DNA of 64,000 bases from an uncultured Blautia sp. (GTDB lineage: Bacteria; Bacillota; Clostridia; Lachnospirales; Lachnospiraceae), in contig CALBGI010000014.1 of the NCBI GenBank assembly GCA_937893675.1, forward strand, positions 1 through 64,000, read 5' to 3'. The first letter of the stretch is position 1. Every line of letters begins with the position of its first letter. Below the pieces are notes generated by a model. The model saw only the letters and a program-made list of their open reading frames with translations, was not told the DNA's origin and searched no databases. Of the stretch, positions 18,746 through 27,226 are shown piece after piece. A program made the translations under genes and the position numbers.

Positions 18746-19603
18746 ATGAATTACAGAGAACACTTAAAAGAGAAACAGCGAATCGTCATCAAAATCGGCA
18801 CCTCTTCCCTGACCCATGCACAGACCGGCCGCCTGAATCTTCGGAAGCTGGAGGTTCTGGTGCGCGAGATCAGCGATCTGCGTAATCAGGGAAAGGATAT
18901 TGTTCTGGTGTCATCCGGCGCGATCGGCGTTGGCGCAGCTGCCCTCGGCATGCGCGGGAAGCCAACAGAGCTCCGGAAAAAACAGGCCTGCGCCGCTGTG
19001 GGACAGGCAAGACTTATGATGATCTACCAGAAGCTTTTTTCCGAATATAATCAGACAGCAGCCCAGATCCTGATGACGAAGAATACCATGGTAAACAATG
19101 TAAACCGCAAAAATGCGGAGAATACCTTTAACGAGCTTCTGGAACTTGGCGCGATCCCCATTGTAAATGAAAACGACTCCATCTCAACCTATGAGATTCA
19201 GTCTGTGGAAAAATTCGGAGACAACGACACTCTTTCCGCAGTGGTTGCTGCGCTGATCGGGGCGGATCTTTTGATCCTTCTGTCCGACATTGACGGATTG
19301 TTTACCGACGATCCCAACACCAATCCGGACGCGCGTTTTATTGACACCGTGGAGGAACTGGATGAAAAATTCTTAAATATGGGAAAATCTTCCACCGGCA
19401 GCAACGTGGGAACCGGCGGAATGGCCACCAAGCTCACAGCTGCCCGTATTGCCACTGCAGCCGGAGCGGACATGATCATTGCAAACGGCAGTGACTTCCA
19501 CGCGATCCACCAGATTATGGAAGGGAAACAGAAGGGGACGCTGTTTGTGGGCAATGCCAGAGAAGAATTTTATCTGATCGATTATATTGAAAAACTGTTA
19601 TAG
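18746..19603 (+). CDS. proB: glutamate 5-kinase
   Basis: 285 aa amino-acid kinase, first step of proline synthesis (glutamate to glutamyl-5-phosphate). Seen: KIGTSSLT, VSSGAIGVGAA, NENDSIS, SDIDGLFTDDP and GTGGMATKL. The C-terminal PUA domain of longer ProB proteins is absent, a known short form. The partner proA follows after two unrelated small genes. Confidence 0.95.
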   Translation: MNYREHLKEKQRIVIKIGTSSLTHAQTGRLNLRKLEVLVREISDLRNQGKDIVLVSSGAIGVGAAALGMRGKPTELRKKQACAAVGQARLMMIYQKLFSEYNQTAAQILMTKNTMVNNVNRKNAENTFNELLELGAIPIVNENDSISTYEIQSVEKFGDNDTLSAVVAALIGADLLILLSDIDGLFTDDPNTNPDARFIDTVEELDEKFLNMGKSSTGSNVGTGGMATKLTAARIATAAGADMIIANGSDFHAIHQIMEGKQKGTLFVGNAREEFYLIDYIEKLL

Positions 19604-19621
19604 CACCATTTCGGAGGAATT

Positions 19622-19843
19622 ATGAACAACGAAAAAATAGCGAGAATCAACGAACTGGCACGCAAGGCCAAAGCAGAAGGGCTGAGTGACGCAGAAAAAA
19701 AAGAGCAGGCGGCTCTTCGCAAGGAATATATTGCAAGCGTGCGCATGAACCTGCGCACGCAGCTTGACAACATCAATATTCAGGAAACCGACGGAAGCAT
19801 TACCAATCTGGGGAAAAAATATGGAAACAAAACAAGCCATTAG
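19622..19843 (+). CDS. DUF896 (YnzC-like) protein
   Basis: 73 aa, with the DUF896 signature IARINELARKAKAEGLS and LRKEYIASVR. Bacillus YnzC folds as a helical hairpin and its function is uncertain. Strong ribosome site GGAGG. Its last 23 bases overlap the next gene. Confidence 0.9.
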   Translation: MNNEKIARINELARKAKAEGLSDAEKKEQAALRKEYIASVRMNLRTQLDNINIQETDGSITNLGKKYGNKTSH

Positions 19844-20438
19844 AAAACAGATCTTCGCGGCAAGAAAAGCCGTTACAGACGAACAGGTGGACATCTGGAG
19901 CAGGGCGCTTACCCAGCGGTTTCTCAAGCTTCCCGCCTTTCAAAAAGCGGAAAGGATCCTGGCATATGCAGATTACAACCACGAGGTTATGACCGGGTAT
20001 CTTATAAAAAAAGCCTGGGAAATGGGCAAACAGGTGGCTGTTCCCAAGGTTGTCGGAAAAGATATGGTTTTTTACCGGCTAAAGAGCTTTGCATCTCTTG
20101 CTCCCGGATATTACGGCATTCCAGAGCCGATTGAGGGAGAGGTGGCAGACTGGGAGGAAGCACTTATGATCATGCCGGGAGTCGCCTTTGACCGAAGCTT
20201 TCACCGGGTGGGGTACGGCGGCGGTTTTTATGACCGCTTTCTGGAAAAACACCCGGATATTATCCGGGCGGCCGTGGCTTTTTCTTTTCAGCTGGTACCC
20301 GAAGTGCCGGTAGAGCCTACGGATATTTTTCCGCAGTATATTGTAACTGAGAATGAAACTCTGTGCAACAGAGAGGAAGAGGAGAATACCTATGAACAAA
20401 ATGCTGGAACAGCTTGGAATCCGGGCGAAGGATGCTGA
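19821..20438 (+). CDS. 5-formyltetrahydrofolate cyclo-ligase
   Basis: 205 aa. Converts 5-formyl-THF to 5,10-methenyl-THF with ATP. Seen: an N-terminal basic helix (KQAIRKQIFAARK), LAYADYNHEV, GVAFD and the phosphate-binding GYGGGFYDRFL. The start METKQ (19821) is chosen by family N-termini; earlier in-frame codons lie inside the DUF896 gene. It overlaps DUF896 by 23 bases and proA by 47 bases, so the three genes must be translated together. Confidence 0.9.
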   Translation: METKQAIRKQIFAARKAVTDEQVDIWSRALTQRFLKLPAFQKAERILAYADYNHEVMTGYLIKKAWEMGKQVAVPKVVGKDMVFYRLKSFASLAPGYYGIPEPIEGEVADWEEALMIMPGVAFDRSFHRVGYGGGFYDRFLEKHPDIIRAAVAFSFQLVPEVPVEPTDIFPQYIVTENETLCNREEEENTYEQNAGTAWNPGEGC

Positions 20439-21642
20439 AAGCAGCATGCGGCTTCTGTCCACGGACAAAAAAAATCAGGTGCTGCGCGCCGCAGCAAAAA
20501 GCCTTACAGACAATGCACAAAGCATTCTTGACGCCAACGCCCTTGATATCGCCCGCGGCAAAGAAAACAACATGTCCCAGGGACTGCTGGACCGACTTCT
20601 TTTGACAAAGGAGCGGATTGAAGGCATGGCGGACGGTCTTCTGCAGCTTGTGGAGCTTGAGGATCCCATCGGCGAAGTCCTTGGAATGAAAAAGCGTCCC
20701 AACGGACTTTTGATCGGACAAAAAAGAGTTCCTCTTGGCGTTGTTGGGATCATCTATGAAGCACGCCCCAATGTGACCTCGGATGCATTCGGTCTTTGCT
20801 TCAAAACAGGAAATGTGGTCATTCTCAAGGGCGGAAGCGATGCGATCCACTCCAATACCGCCATTGTAAAATGCATTCGTACTACATTGGAACAAGAAGG
20901 AGTGACACCGGATGCCATTGCCCTGATCGAGGATACTTCCAGGGAAACAGCCGCCGAATTTATGAAGATGAACCGCTATGTGGATGTGCTGATCCCACGG
21001 GGCGGGCGGGGGCTTATTCAGGCAGTGGTAAATCAGAGCACCGTGCCGGTGATTGAGACCGGTACCGGAAACTGTCATATTTTTGTAGACGAAAGTGCGG
21101 ATCTGAAGAACGCTGCAGATATTGTGATCAACGCCAAAACCCAGCGGGTGGGCGTATGCAATGCCTGTGAGTCCCTTCTGGTACACACAAAAATAAAAGA
21201 TGCCTTCCTTCCGGTATTGGCAGAACGTCTTCGGGACAAGCATGTAGAAATGCGCTGCGACGAGGCAGCCCGCACCTGTATTCCGGATGCGGTGCCGGCC
21301 GTGGAGGAGGACTGGGGTACAGAGTACCTGGATTACATCCTTTCCATCAAGGTTGTTGCCTCTGTGGAGGAGGCCATTTTCCATATTAACCGCTACAATA
21401 CCAAACATTCCGAAGCGATCCTCACAAACAATTATGCAAACGCCCAGAAGTTTTTGGAAGAAGTGGATGCGGCTGCTGTTTATGTCAATGCCTCCACCCG
21501 TTTTACAGATGGCTGTGAGTTCGGATTTGGTGCGGAAATCGGTATCAGCACGCAGAAGCTGCATGCCCGGGGACCCATGGGGCTGTTGGCATTAACTACC
21601 ACAAAATACATAATTTATGGAAACGGGCAGACACGTCCATGA
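20392..21642 (+). CDS. proA: glutamate-5-semialdehyde dehydrogenase
   Basis: 416 aa, second step of proline synthesis, reducing glutamyl-5-phosphate with NADPH. Seen: VPLGVVGIIYEARPNVT, ILKGGSDA, and the catalytic cysteine region RVGVCNACES. The ATG at 20392 has GAGGAAGAGGAG upstream; a longer frame start at 20353 is less likely. Completes the ProB-ProA pair. Confidence 0.95.
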   Translation: MNKMLEQLGIRAKDAESSMRLLSTDKKNQVLRAAAKSLTDNAQSILDANALDIARGKENNMSQGLLDRLLLTKERIEGMADGLLQLVELEDPIGEVLGMKKRPNGLLIGQKRVPLGVVGIIYEARPNVTSDAFGLCFKTGNVVILKGGSDAIHSNTAIVKCIRTTLEQEGVTPDAIALIEDTSRETAAEFMKMNRYVDVLIPRGGRGLIQAVVNQSTVPVIETGTGNCHIFVDESADLKNAADIVINAKTQRVGVCNACESLLVHTKIKDAFLPVLAERLRDKHVEMRCDEAARTCIPDAVPAVEEDWGTEYLDYILSIKVVASVEEAIFHINRYNTKHSEAILTNNYANAQKFLEEVDAAAVYVNASTRFTDGCEFGFGAEIGISTQKLHARGPMGLLALTTTKYIIYGNGQTRP

Positions 21643-21643
21643 T

Positions 21644-21672
21644 TTGATTTTTTCGGCCCGATGTGTTAGAAT
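21644..21672 (+). promoter_or_regulatory. promoter of the proline-rich wall protein gene
   Basis: TTGATT (21644-21649), 17 bp, TAGAAT (21667-21672), 50 bases before the ATG at 21722. Confidence 0.65.
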
Positions 21673-21721
21673 GTATAAAATGTTTCTATTTGAACTTTCA
21701 CTCATTATGGGGAGGATAAAT

Positions 21722-24274
21722 ATGAGAAAAAAACAATTAATGGCTTTATTGCTCGCCGGTACTCTCACTGTGAGTATGACGCCCTGTATCACTTCTGCGG
21801 AAGGGTTTGCTTCCGAAATGGAAACTCCATCGGAAGATGTCGCAGTGATCGGCGGTGTGGACGGTCCTACGGATATTTATGTTGAGGACGCCGATCATAT
21901 GCCGGTGACAGAGGCTCCTGCGGAAGACATCCCGGCTGAGGACGCACCGGCTGAGGAAATTCCGCCGGCAGATGTACCGGAGGAAGAAGTCCCGGGCACC
22001 GACGATGCAGGAAACACTACACCGGAAACAGCAGAACCAACGCCGGAGGGAAGTACCCCAGACGGAGCAGAGACTCCAGACAGTACCGAGCCTGCCCCGG
22101 ACGGGACAGACGGCTTTACAGACGGAAATACAGACCCTGCGCCGGCACCGGATACCACCGAACCGGAGGATCCGGCCGAAACACCTGTGCCTACTGTGAC
22201 TGCAACTCCAAGTGAAACTCCGGTTCCCACCGATACCCCGATTCCTACCGATACGCCCGTTCCCACAGAGGCGCCCTCCGTTGGAAGCGGAACGCCTGAG
22301 GATCCCTTTACAGACTTTTCGGCGTTGAAAGAAGCGATTGAAAATGCGGCTCTGACCTATTCCAACGGAATGGATATCTATATTGGAAATCTGGCACAAA
22401 GAGAAGTAAAAGAAACCATCACCGTCAAAAGCAATATACGACTGATCGTTGTCAGCCCGACGGAGATGGTAAGAGAAGCCGAAATGCTGGGAAGCTTTTT
22501 CCATGTGGAGTCCGGCAGCCTTGAATTCGTGGTAAATGACGGCGCTTCTCTGACTTTAAACGGACAGACCGCAAACGGACAGACCGCCGCAGCTCCGCTC
22601 ATTGATGTAGAGAAGGGCGGGAACCTGATCATCAACAGCGGCGTAACTTTAAGCGGCAATCATAATGCCGCAGGTGCAGCTGCCATTGACGCAAAGGGAA
22701 TTACCGTTTTAAATGGCGCGACCATCACTGCAAACAAATCTTCCAAGGGAGCTGTTTACGTGTCGGGCGATGGTATTCTGCAGGTATACGGAAGCACAGT
22801 CATCACCGGAAATACTTCTGCATCGGACGACAAAGCGGCGCTTAACACCGTTCTTGCAGAAGGAAAAACCCTCGACCTTATTGCAGAGCTTTCCGAGGGA
22901 GCGGCAATCGGCCTTACCGCAGAGAAAGCGGCTGACAAAACAAAAATTGTAAATATTACAGATGATATTTTTGAAACTCCCTGGAGGGAAAAACTGTCCT
23001 ATGACAATTCTTCCTTCGTTATTGATGGGGAAGGGCTTATGACGGTGCCTTCAACACCCACGCCTACCGCAGCGCCGACGCCAACAGCTACACCGACACC
23101 AACAGGTGCACCGACCGGAACACCTGTCCCGGAAGTCAGCGTCACACCGACACAAACGCCGGAGCCATCTGCGACCCCGACACCGGAAAATCCCGCGCCC
23201 TCTGTTGCGTATGTGGCAGATTCCATTCAATGGAGTTCACATGATGAGGTTTCCGTAAAACTCCGTATTCAAAATGTCACCGCAGGCAGTGTATATTATT
23301 ATCTCATTAAGCCGGGAAGCGAGGCAGAGATCATAGAGAGTCTGTCAGATCCTTCCGCCCGCGACACCCTCTTAAAAGAAATAAAAGAAACCGGTGTCAG
23401 AACTCCTGTGGATGCTGAGACGGATATCCTGATTCACGAAAAGAACCTGACCGATGAAACAGGCTACGTGCTGTACGCCTATGCAGAAAATCCAAGCCAG
23501 AATACGGATATCAATATTGCTGTCGTAGACCTTGTGGCAAACGCAGCAAACGGCCGTCCGGGCGCAGAACCGGCACCGACCGACACACCTTCACCGTCCG
23601 TATCTCCGGAACCCTCACCGTCGATTTCCCCGGAACCTTCCACATCACCTACACCTTCTGTGGAACCGCATGAACCGGTGGTTTACGAGGCGTCCGAGAG
23701 TATTGTACTTGGTCTGGAAAAACCGCTTGAATTCTATCCGGGAAGAACCTATGAATTCCAGGTGATCGGCGCAGGTACGCAGAATTATTATGAATACTAT
23801 GGCAAAGAAGTTCCGACCGCAGGGGAGGGCGATGTAAAATGGGTTCCCCGCTATTGGAGCACTGCTGCAAATCCATCTGCAAAACAGCAGCATACCTCAT
23901 GGAGAATTGGACATCCCAGCGGAATTACCACAGAATCCACATTTAACCTGTATATTTTCCTGGAGAAATGTGTTTACAAAAATGGCGACTGGAAAGCGAC
24001 CGGAGAAATTAACCGGATTACTTCCAAATTCTCTTCCGCAGCCATTGAAATTTCCGGAACACCCGCTCCGGGCGGTTTAAATGACCTTTCCCAGATGGGA
24101 AGCGATATGTCCACCTCTACCGGAGATACTGCAATACAGAAAAAGAAAGACACCAAGAAAAAAGCAGTTTCCACCGCAGATGAAACGCCGGTAGAAAATA
24201 CGTTTCTGCTTTTGGCTGCCTCCCTTCTTGCCGGCGGTTATGTCATTACCAGAAAACGAATAAAAACCAAATAA
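21722..24274 (+). CDS. large secreted proline-rich surface protein with beta-helix region
   Basis: 850 aa, no named family recognised. A Sec signal peptide (about 1-27) is followed by GGVDGPTDIYV (43-53), a long Pro/Glu/Thr-rich stalk (about 60-190), a region of short repeated strands like a right-handed beta-helix (about 193-413, e.g. GNLIINSGVTLSGN), a second P-T stalk (about 443-493), a folded part (about 497-613), a third P-S stalk (613-653), another domain (653-790) and a C-terminal hydrophobic helix with a KRIKTK tail (about 825-850). There is no LPXTG motif, so anchoring is by membrane helix. The ATG at 21722 follows GGGGAGG (21709-21715). Own promoter and terminator, so a single-gene unit. 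Likely a cell-surface adhesin or wall spacer (inference). Confidence 0.7.
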   Translation: MRKKQLMALLLAGTLTVSMTPCITSAEGFASEMETPSEDVAVIGGVDGPTDIYVEDADHMPVTEAPAEDIPAEDAPAEEIPPADVPEEEVPGTDDAGNTTPETAEPTPEGSTPDGAETPDSTEPAPDGTDGFTDGNTDPAPAPDTTEPEDPAETPVPTVTATPSETPVPTDTPIPTDTPVPTEAPSVGSGTPEDPFTDFSALKEAIENAALTYSNGMDIYIGNLAQREVKETITVKSNIRLIVVSPTEMVREAEMLGSFFHVESGSLEFVVNDGASLTLNGQTANGQTAAAPLIDVEKGGNLIINSGVTLSGNHNAAGAAAIDAKGITVLNGATITANKSSKGAVYVSGDGILQVYGSTVITGNTSASDDKAALNTVLAEGKTLDLIAELSEGAAIGLTAEKAADKTKIVNITDDIFETPWREKLSYDNSSFVIDGEGLMTVPSTPTPTAAPTPTATPTPTGAPTGTPVPEVSVTPTQTPEPSATPTPENPAPSVAYVADSIQWSSHDEVSVKLRIQNVTAGSVYYYLIKPGSEAEIIESLSDPSARDTLLKEIKETGVRTPVDAETDILIHEKNLTDETGYVLYAYAENPSQNTDINIAVVDLVANAANGRPGAEPAPTDTPSPSVSPEPSPSISPEPSTSPTPSVEPHEPVVYEASESIVLGLEKPLEFYPGRTYEFQVIGAGTQNYYEYYGKEVPTAGEGDVKWVPRYWSTAANPSAKQQHTSWRIGHPSGITTESTFNLYIFLEKCVYKNGDWKATGEINRITSKFSSAAIEISGTPAPGGLNDLSQMGSDMSTSTGDTAIQKKKDTKKKAVSTADETPVENTFLLLAASLLAGGYVITRKRIKTK
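22220..22273 (+). repeat. three 18-bp coding repeats in the proline stalk
   Basis: Units at 22220, 22238 and 22256 encode PVPTDT, PIPTDT, PVPTEA. Such repeats can expand or shrink and change stalk length. Confidence 0.8.
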
Positions 24275-24290
24275 AAGAAATAATTTCCAA

Positions 24291-24326
24291 TGAAAAGAGA
24301 CAGGTCTGAATGCCTGTCTCTTTTCA
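24291..24326 (+). terminator. terminator after the proline-rich surface protein
   Basis: Perfect 14-bp stem (24291-24304 with 24313-24326), 8-base loop, with the T-run inside the right arm. The symmetric A and T runs would let it work in both directions. Confidence 0.75.
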
Positions 24327-24390
24327 TATATTACTTTTATAGAAGAAAAAAAACTTTTGTAAACAAAAAAGCAATATGGGGTGTTAAATT

Positions 24391-25281
24391 ATGGGAACAG
24401 CAGAAGCAATGAATACCTATGAGGAAATCTATTACAATTTATGGGAAATTGCCCAGCGGTACAGCTCCTTTACCACATTTCGCATCATTGGAAACAGCCA
24501 CGACCAGCGCATGATCCCCATGCTGGAAATTGGAAGAGGGCAGTTTTGCATTTTCTGCATCAGCGGCATACAGGGGCAGGACGCCGAAGCTTCCCGATAT
24601 CTGTCCAGACTGGCAGAGGAATACGCGCAGGCATACGAATTCGGCTGGCTGTTAGAAGAATTTTACGACATGCGCAAGCTCCTGGACGAAATCCGGATCT
24701 GTCTGATACCAATACTGAATCCGGACGGCTGCGAAGTATTTCAGAGAGGCTATACCTCCATCCAGAATCCGATCTACCGGCAGATGCTTCGTATGCAGAA
24801 CCGTCCCAAAGAGGAATTTTCCGGCAATGCGAGAGGAGTCATCTTAAACGAAAATTTTCCCACAGAATATTTCCGGCGAAAACAATATCGTGACCAGCCC
24901 GGAAGCGAAAACGAAACCCGGGCGCTCATCCGCATTATGCAGGAATACGAAAGCAGAGGGCTGCTGATATTCGGCGCAAATGATCCGCGGATTCAATGGT
25001 TCCAGGAAAAGCATCATCGTGGCAGCTACCGAAAGACGCATCGGCTTGCACGGCATCTTCAAAAATGTTCCGGCTATCCTCTGGTAAAATATGAAATTGC
25101 AGAAAACAAAAATCATCACGAGCAGACAAGCACCGGTTCTGCGGAACAATATTACACGGAGCTTACCCACCAGACTGCGCTCACAATTCTGCTGAAGCTT
25201 CCCAAAGACGCGGAGGGGGAAAAAACCTATGAAGAACTGCGGATCCTTCCGGCAGAATATATTTTTTCTTTGACTTCCTGA
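24391..25281 (+). CDS. M14 carboxypeptidase-like protein, zinc ligands lost
   Basis: 296 aa with the M14 metallocarboxypeptidase fold order: SGIQGQDAEAS (normally HxxE), PILNPDGCEVF, LNENFPTEY (normally LNRNFP), PGSENETRAL, and YTELTHQ near the end where the catalytic Glu would lie. The first zinc His is Gln, the zinc Glu is Asp, the substrate-binding Arg is Glu, and the third ligand His is not found (FGANDP). It should therefore not bind zinc normally: a pseudoenzyme or a peptide-binding module. No signal peptide. It lies alone between a terminator and the sipW promoter; the ribosome site is weak (GGGGTG). Confidence 0.7.
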   Translation: MGTAEAMNTYEEIYYNLWEIAQRYSSFTTFRIIGNSHDQRMIPMLEIGRGQFCIFCISGIQGQDAEASRYLSRLAEEYAQAYEFGWLLEEFYDMRKLLDEIRICLIPILNPDGCEVFQRGYTSIQNPIYRQMLRMQNRPKEEFSGNARGVILNENFPTEYFRRKQYRDQPGSENETRALIRIMQEYESRGLLIFGANDPRIQWFQEKHHRGSYRKTHRLARHLQKCSGYPLVKYEIAENKNHHEQTSTGSAEQYYTELTHQTALTILLKLPKDAEGEKTYEELRILPAEYIFSLTS

Positions 25282-25286
25282 AAGCT

Positions 25287-25343
25287 CTCCGGCCTCTTTG
25301 TCATAATTTGTCGAACGCTTTTTATTGACAAGCCAGGCCGGAG
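25287..25343. promoter_or_regulatory. 9-bp inverted repeat over the sipW-operon promoter
   Basis: CTCCGGCCT (25287-25295) and its exact complement AGGCCGGAG (25335-25343), 39 bases apart. The right arm lies between the -35 and -10 boxes. It may be an operator, or the stem of a long-loop terminator for the preceding gene. Confidence 0.5.
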
Positions 25344-25354
25344 TTTACTATAAT
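25325..25354 (+). promoter_or_regulatory. near-consensus promoter of the sipW surface operon
   Basis: TTGACA (25325-25330), 18 bp, TATAAT (25349-25354). Both boxes are perfect. About 170 bases of pyrimidine-rich leader precede sipW. Confidence 0.85.
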
Positions 25355-25464
25355 AAAATCAGAAAATAAATCTTATATCATTTCTAAATACTGATTTTTC
25401 TGCTGTATAATCCTTCTGTTTCTGTATCTCGCGTATCTTCTCTTTCTTTCTGTGAGGAATTCTT

Positions 25465-25518
25465 ATGCTTTTTTCCAGATTCTGCCGCGCTCCACCTGCT
25501 GCTCTCTTTTGTTTCTGA
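25465..25518 (+). CDS. possible 17-codon leader peptide before sipW
   Basis: ATG at 25465 with GAGGA at 25454-25458, then 17 codons (MLFSRFCRAPPAALFCF) and TGA at 25516-25518, which abuts the GAAAGGA ribosome site of sipW. Spacing and position fit a leader peptide, but a short chance frame is possible. Confidence 0.35.
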   Translation: MLFSRFCRAPPAALFCF

Positions 25519-25532
25519 AAGGACATTTCTAA

Positions 25533-26003
25533 ATGCTGAAGCCCAAAATCAAACAGGATCGGAAGCTTTCCGTGGTTCTGACACCCATTTTTCTAATGAT
25601 TCTTCTCCTGATCTTCTGTGCAAAAGGAAACTGCTTTATTGTGCTTTCCGGTTCCATGGAGCCATCTATTCCAACGGGAAGTCTGATTTTTACTTTTCGT
25701 GATGAACAAATTCTCACAGGAGATATCCTTACCTTTCAAAAACAGGACACGATCATTACCCACCGGGTGGTCGGTGAAACGCAAGATGGCTATATAACAA
25801 AAGGCGACGCAAACGCGCTTGCAGACGCCGGTGCGGTTTCCATGATGCAAATCATTGGCAAGGTGTTTTTTCACATTCCATATCTTGGGTATCTGATTTC
25901 ATTTCTGCAATCCTTCCCTTTGCTTTTTATCCCCATATGTTTGCTTTACGCTTCAGTCTCCAAAATAATCAAGAAAGGAAAACACGCAGAAGAGCGTGCG
26001 TAA
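25533..26003 (+). CDS. sipW: SipW-type signal peptidase I
   Basis: 156 aa membrane peptidase of the SipW/ER-type: the serine lies in SGSMEPSI (Ser41), and the general base is histidine in THRVVG (His77) instead of lysine, with GDAN (Asp92) behind it. One N-terminal helix (about 13-30) and one C-terminal helix (about 118-143), typical for SipW. In Bacillus, SipW matures TasA and TapA for biofilm fibres. The next three genes encode proteins with SipW-type signal peptides, so a dedicated processing role is well supported by context. GAAAGGA precedes the start. Confidence 0.9.
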   Translation: MLKPKIKQDRKLSVVLTPIFLMILLLIFCAKGNCFIVLSGSMEPSIPTGSLIFTFRDEQILTGDILTFQKQDTIITHRVVGETQDGYITKGDANALADAGAVSMMQIIGKVFFHIPYLGYLISFLQSFPLLFIPICLLYASVSKIIKKGKHAEERA

Positions 26004-26009
26004 AACTCT

Positions 26010-26651
26010 ATGAAGAAAAAAATGACCATACTTCTTGCAGCTGCAGCTATTGCCGGTGTTCTCGCCATCGGCGGAACCATGGCCTATCTCACAGATTATG
26101 ATACTGTGAACAACCGTTTTACGGTGGGCAAAGTGGAAATAGATCTTGAAGAACCCGGCTGGAAGCCAAAGGACAATGAAAAACTGGTTCCCACTCAGAA
26201 TATTGCCAAAGATCCGCAGATCATCAACACCGGAAAAAATGACGCCTTCGTTTATCTTGAGGTTTCCGTTCCCATCCGGAATGTCATCACAGCAAACCCG
26301 GACGGCAGTCGTAAACCGAAGGCCGATACCGAACTTTTTACGTTTACTGCTGACAAAGAATGGACACAGGTTTCCAGATCTCGTGTAGGCGCAAACCAGG
26401 TATATGCCTACTGCTATAATCGCGTGCTGTCCCCGGGCAAAAATACCACGCCGCTTTTTCAATCCATGACGTTCGCCAATGTCATAGAAGGACAGCTGGA
26501 AGAAGAGGCGCTTGAGGTCCCGGTACGCGCCTATGCCATTCAGACCGTACACACGGGAGGTGACAAACAGTCTGTCGTAGAACAGGCAAAGGAAGCATAC
26601 AAAAAATATATTGCGCAGAACAAAGGACAAACAGGTAAGGTGACGCAATGA
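26010..26651 (+). CDS. SipW-dependent secreted protein 1 (TasA/camelysin-like)
   Basis: 213 aa. Signal peptide then the SipW motif MAYLTDYDTVNNRFTVG, where cleavage is expected after MA and the mature protein starts YLTD. The following beta-rich region (VEIDLEEPGW, NTGKNDAFVYLEV, LSPGKNTTPLF) is the camelysin/TasA-type fold, seen in fibre subunits. Starts 6 bases after sipW without a clear ribosome site, so probably coupled. Its stop overlaps the next start. Fibre or matrix role is inferred. Confidence 0.8.
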   Translation: MKKKMTILLAAAAIAGVLAIGGTMAYLTDYDTVNNRFTVGKVEIDLEEPGWKPKDNEKLVPTQNIAKDPQIINTGKNDAFVYLEVSVPIRNVITANPDGSRKPKADTELFTFTADKEWTQVSRSRVGANQVYAYCYNRVLSPGKNTTPLFQSMTFANVIEGQLEEEALEVPVRAYAIQTVHTGGDKQSVVEQAKEAYKKYIAQNKGQTGKVTQ

Positions 26652-27214
26652 AAAAACACAGCATAAAATCGCTTATCTTCACAGCTGCCCTTTGTACCCT
26701 CTTTCTGGCAAAAGGAACGCAGGCATATTTTACGGATTTTGATACCGCACGCAACCCGCTTCACAGCGGCGGTAATGAGACGGAGATTACAGAGGAATTT
26801 CCTCCGGGAAATCCAGTCTCGCCGGAAGAAACCCCTGTGATTTCCAAAAAGGTTTACGTCACCAGCCCCTATGGTGCCTGCCATGGAAAAAATGCAGACT
26901 GTTATGTGCGTGTACGTCTTTCCTATTCCGACATGGACATTGGAAAAGCCGTTTCCATACAGGGAATGGACACCAAAAACTGGGTAAAGAAAAAGGATGG
27001 CTTCTATTATTACACGCCAATATTGAAAGCCGGTGGCAAAACGACCCCTTTGTGCAGCGGGTTTTCCATAAACAGCGCTCAGATTGAATCTGCCTACAAA
27101 GACAGACTGAACGAATTTACCATTTCCGTGTATGAAGAATCTGTTCATGCGCAAGGTTTTTCCGACTATGCCAAAGCCTGGCAGTTTTTTGACAATCCTG
27201 TTGCCGGGAAATAG
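26648..27214 (+). CDS. SipW-dependent secreted protein 2
   Basis: 188 aa. N-terminus MKKHSIKSLIF followed by QAYFTDFDTARNPLHSGG, again the AYFTD-D-N-G motif of SipW substrates. The mature part has CHGKNADCYVRVRLSY and VKKKDGFYYYTPIL, matching protein 3 (WVKRGDYFYYTKIL), so these two are paralogues. A cysteine pair near the start of the mature part may form a disulfide. Overlaps gene 1 by 4 bases (ATGA). Confidence 0.8.
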   Translation: MKKHSIKSLIFTAALCTLFLAKGTQAYFTDFDTARNPLHSGGNETEITEEFPPGNPVSPEETPVISKKVYVTSPYGACHGKNADCYVRVRLSYSDMDIGKAVSIQGMDTKNWVKKKDGFYYYTPILKAGGKTTPLCSGFSINSAQIESAYKDRLNEFTISVYEESVHAQGFSDYAKAWQFFDNPVAGK

Positions 27215-27226
27215 GAGGTGATGCAT

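Noticed and set aside
20317..21564. 415-codon frame opposite proA
   Set aside because: Shadow caused by the codon bias of proA; no domains.
23050..23200. Short repeats in the proline-coding segments as a CRISPR-like array
   Set aside because: Repeats are in-frame proline/threonine codons without spacers.
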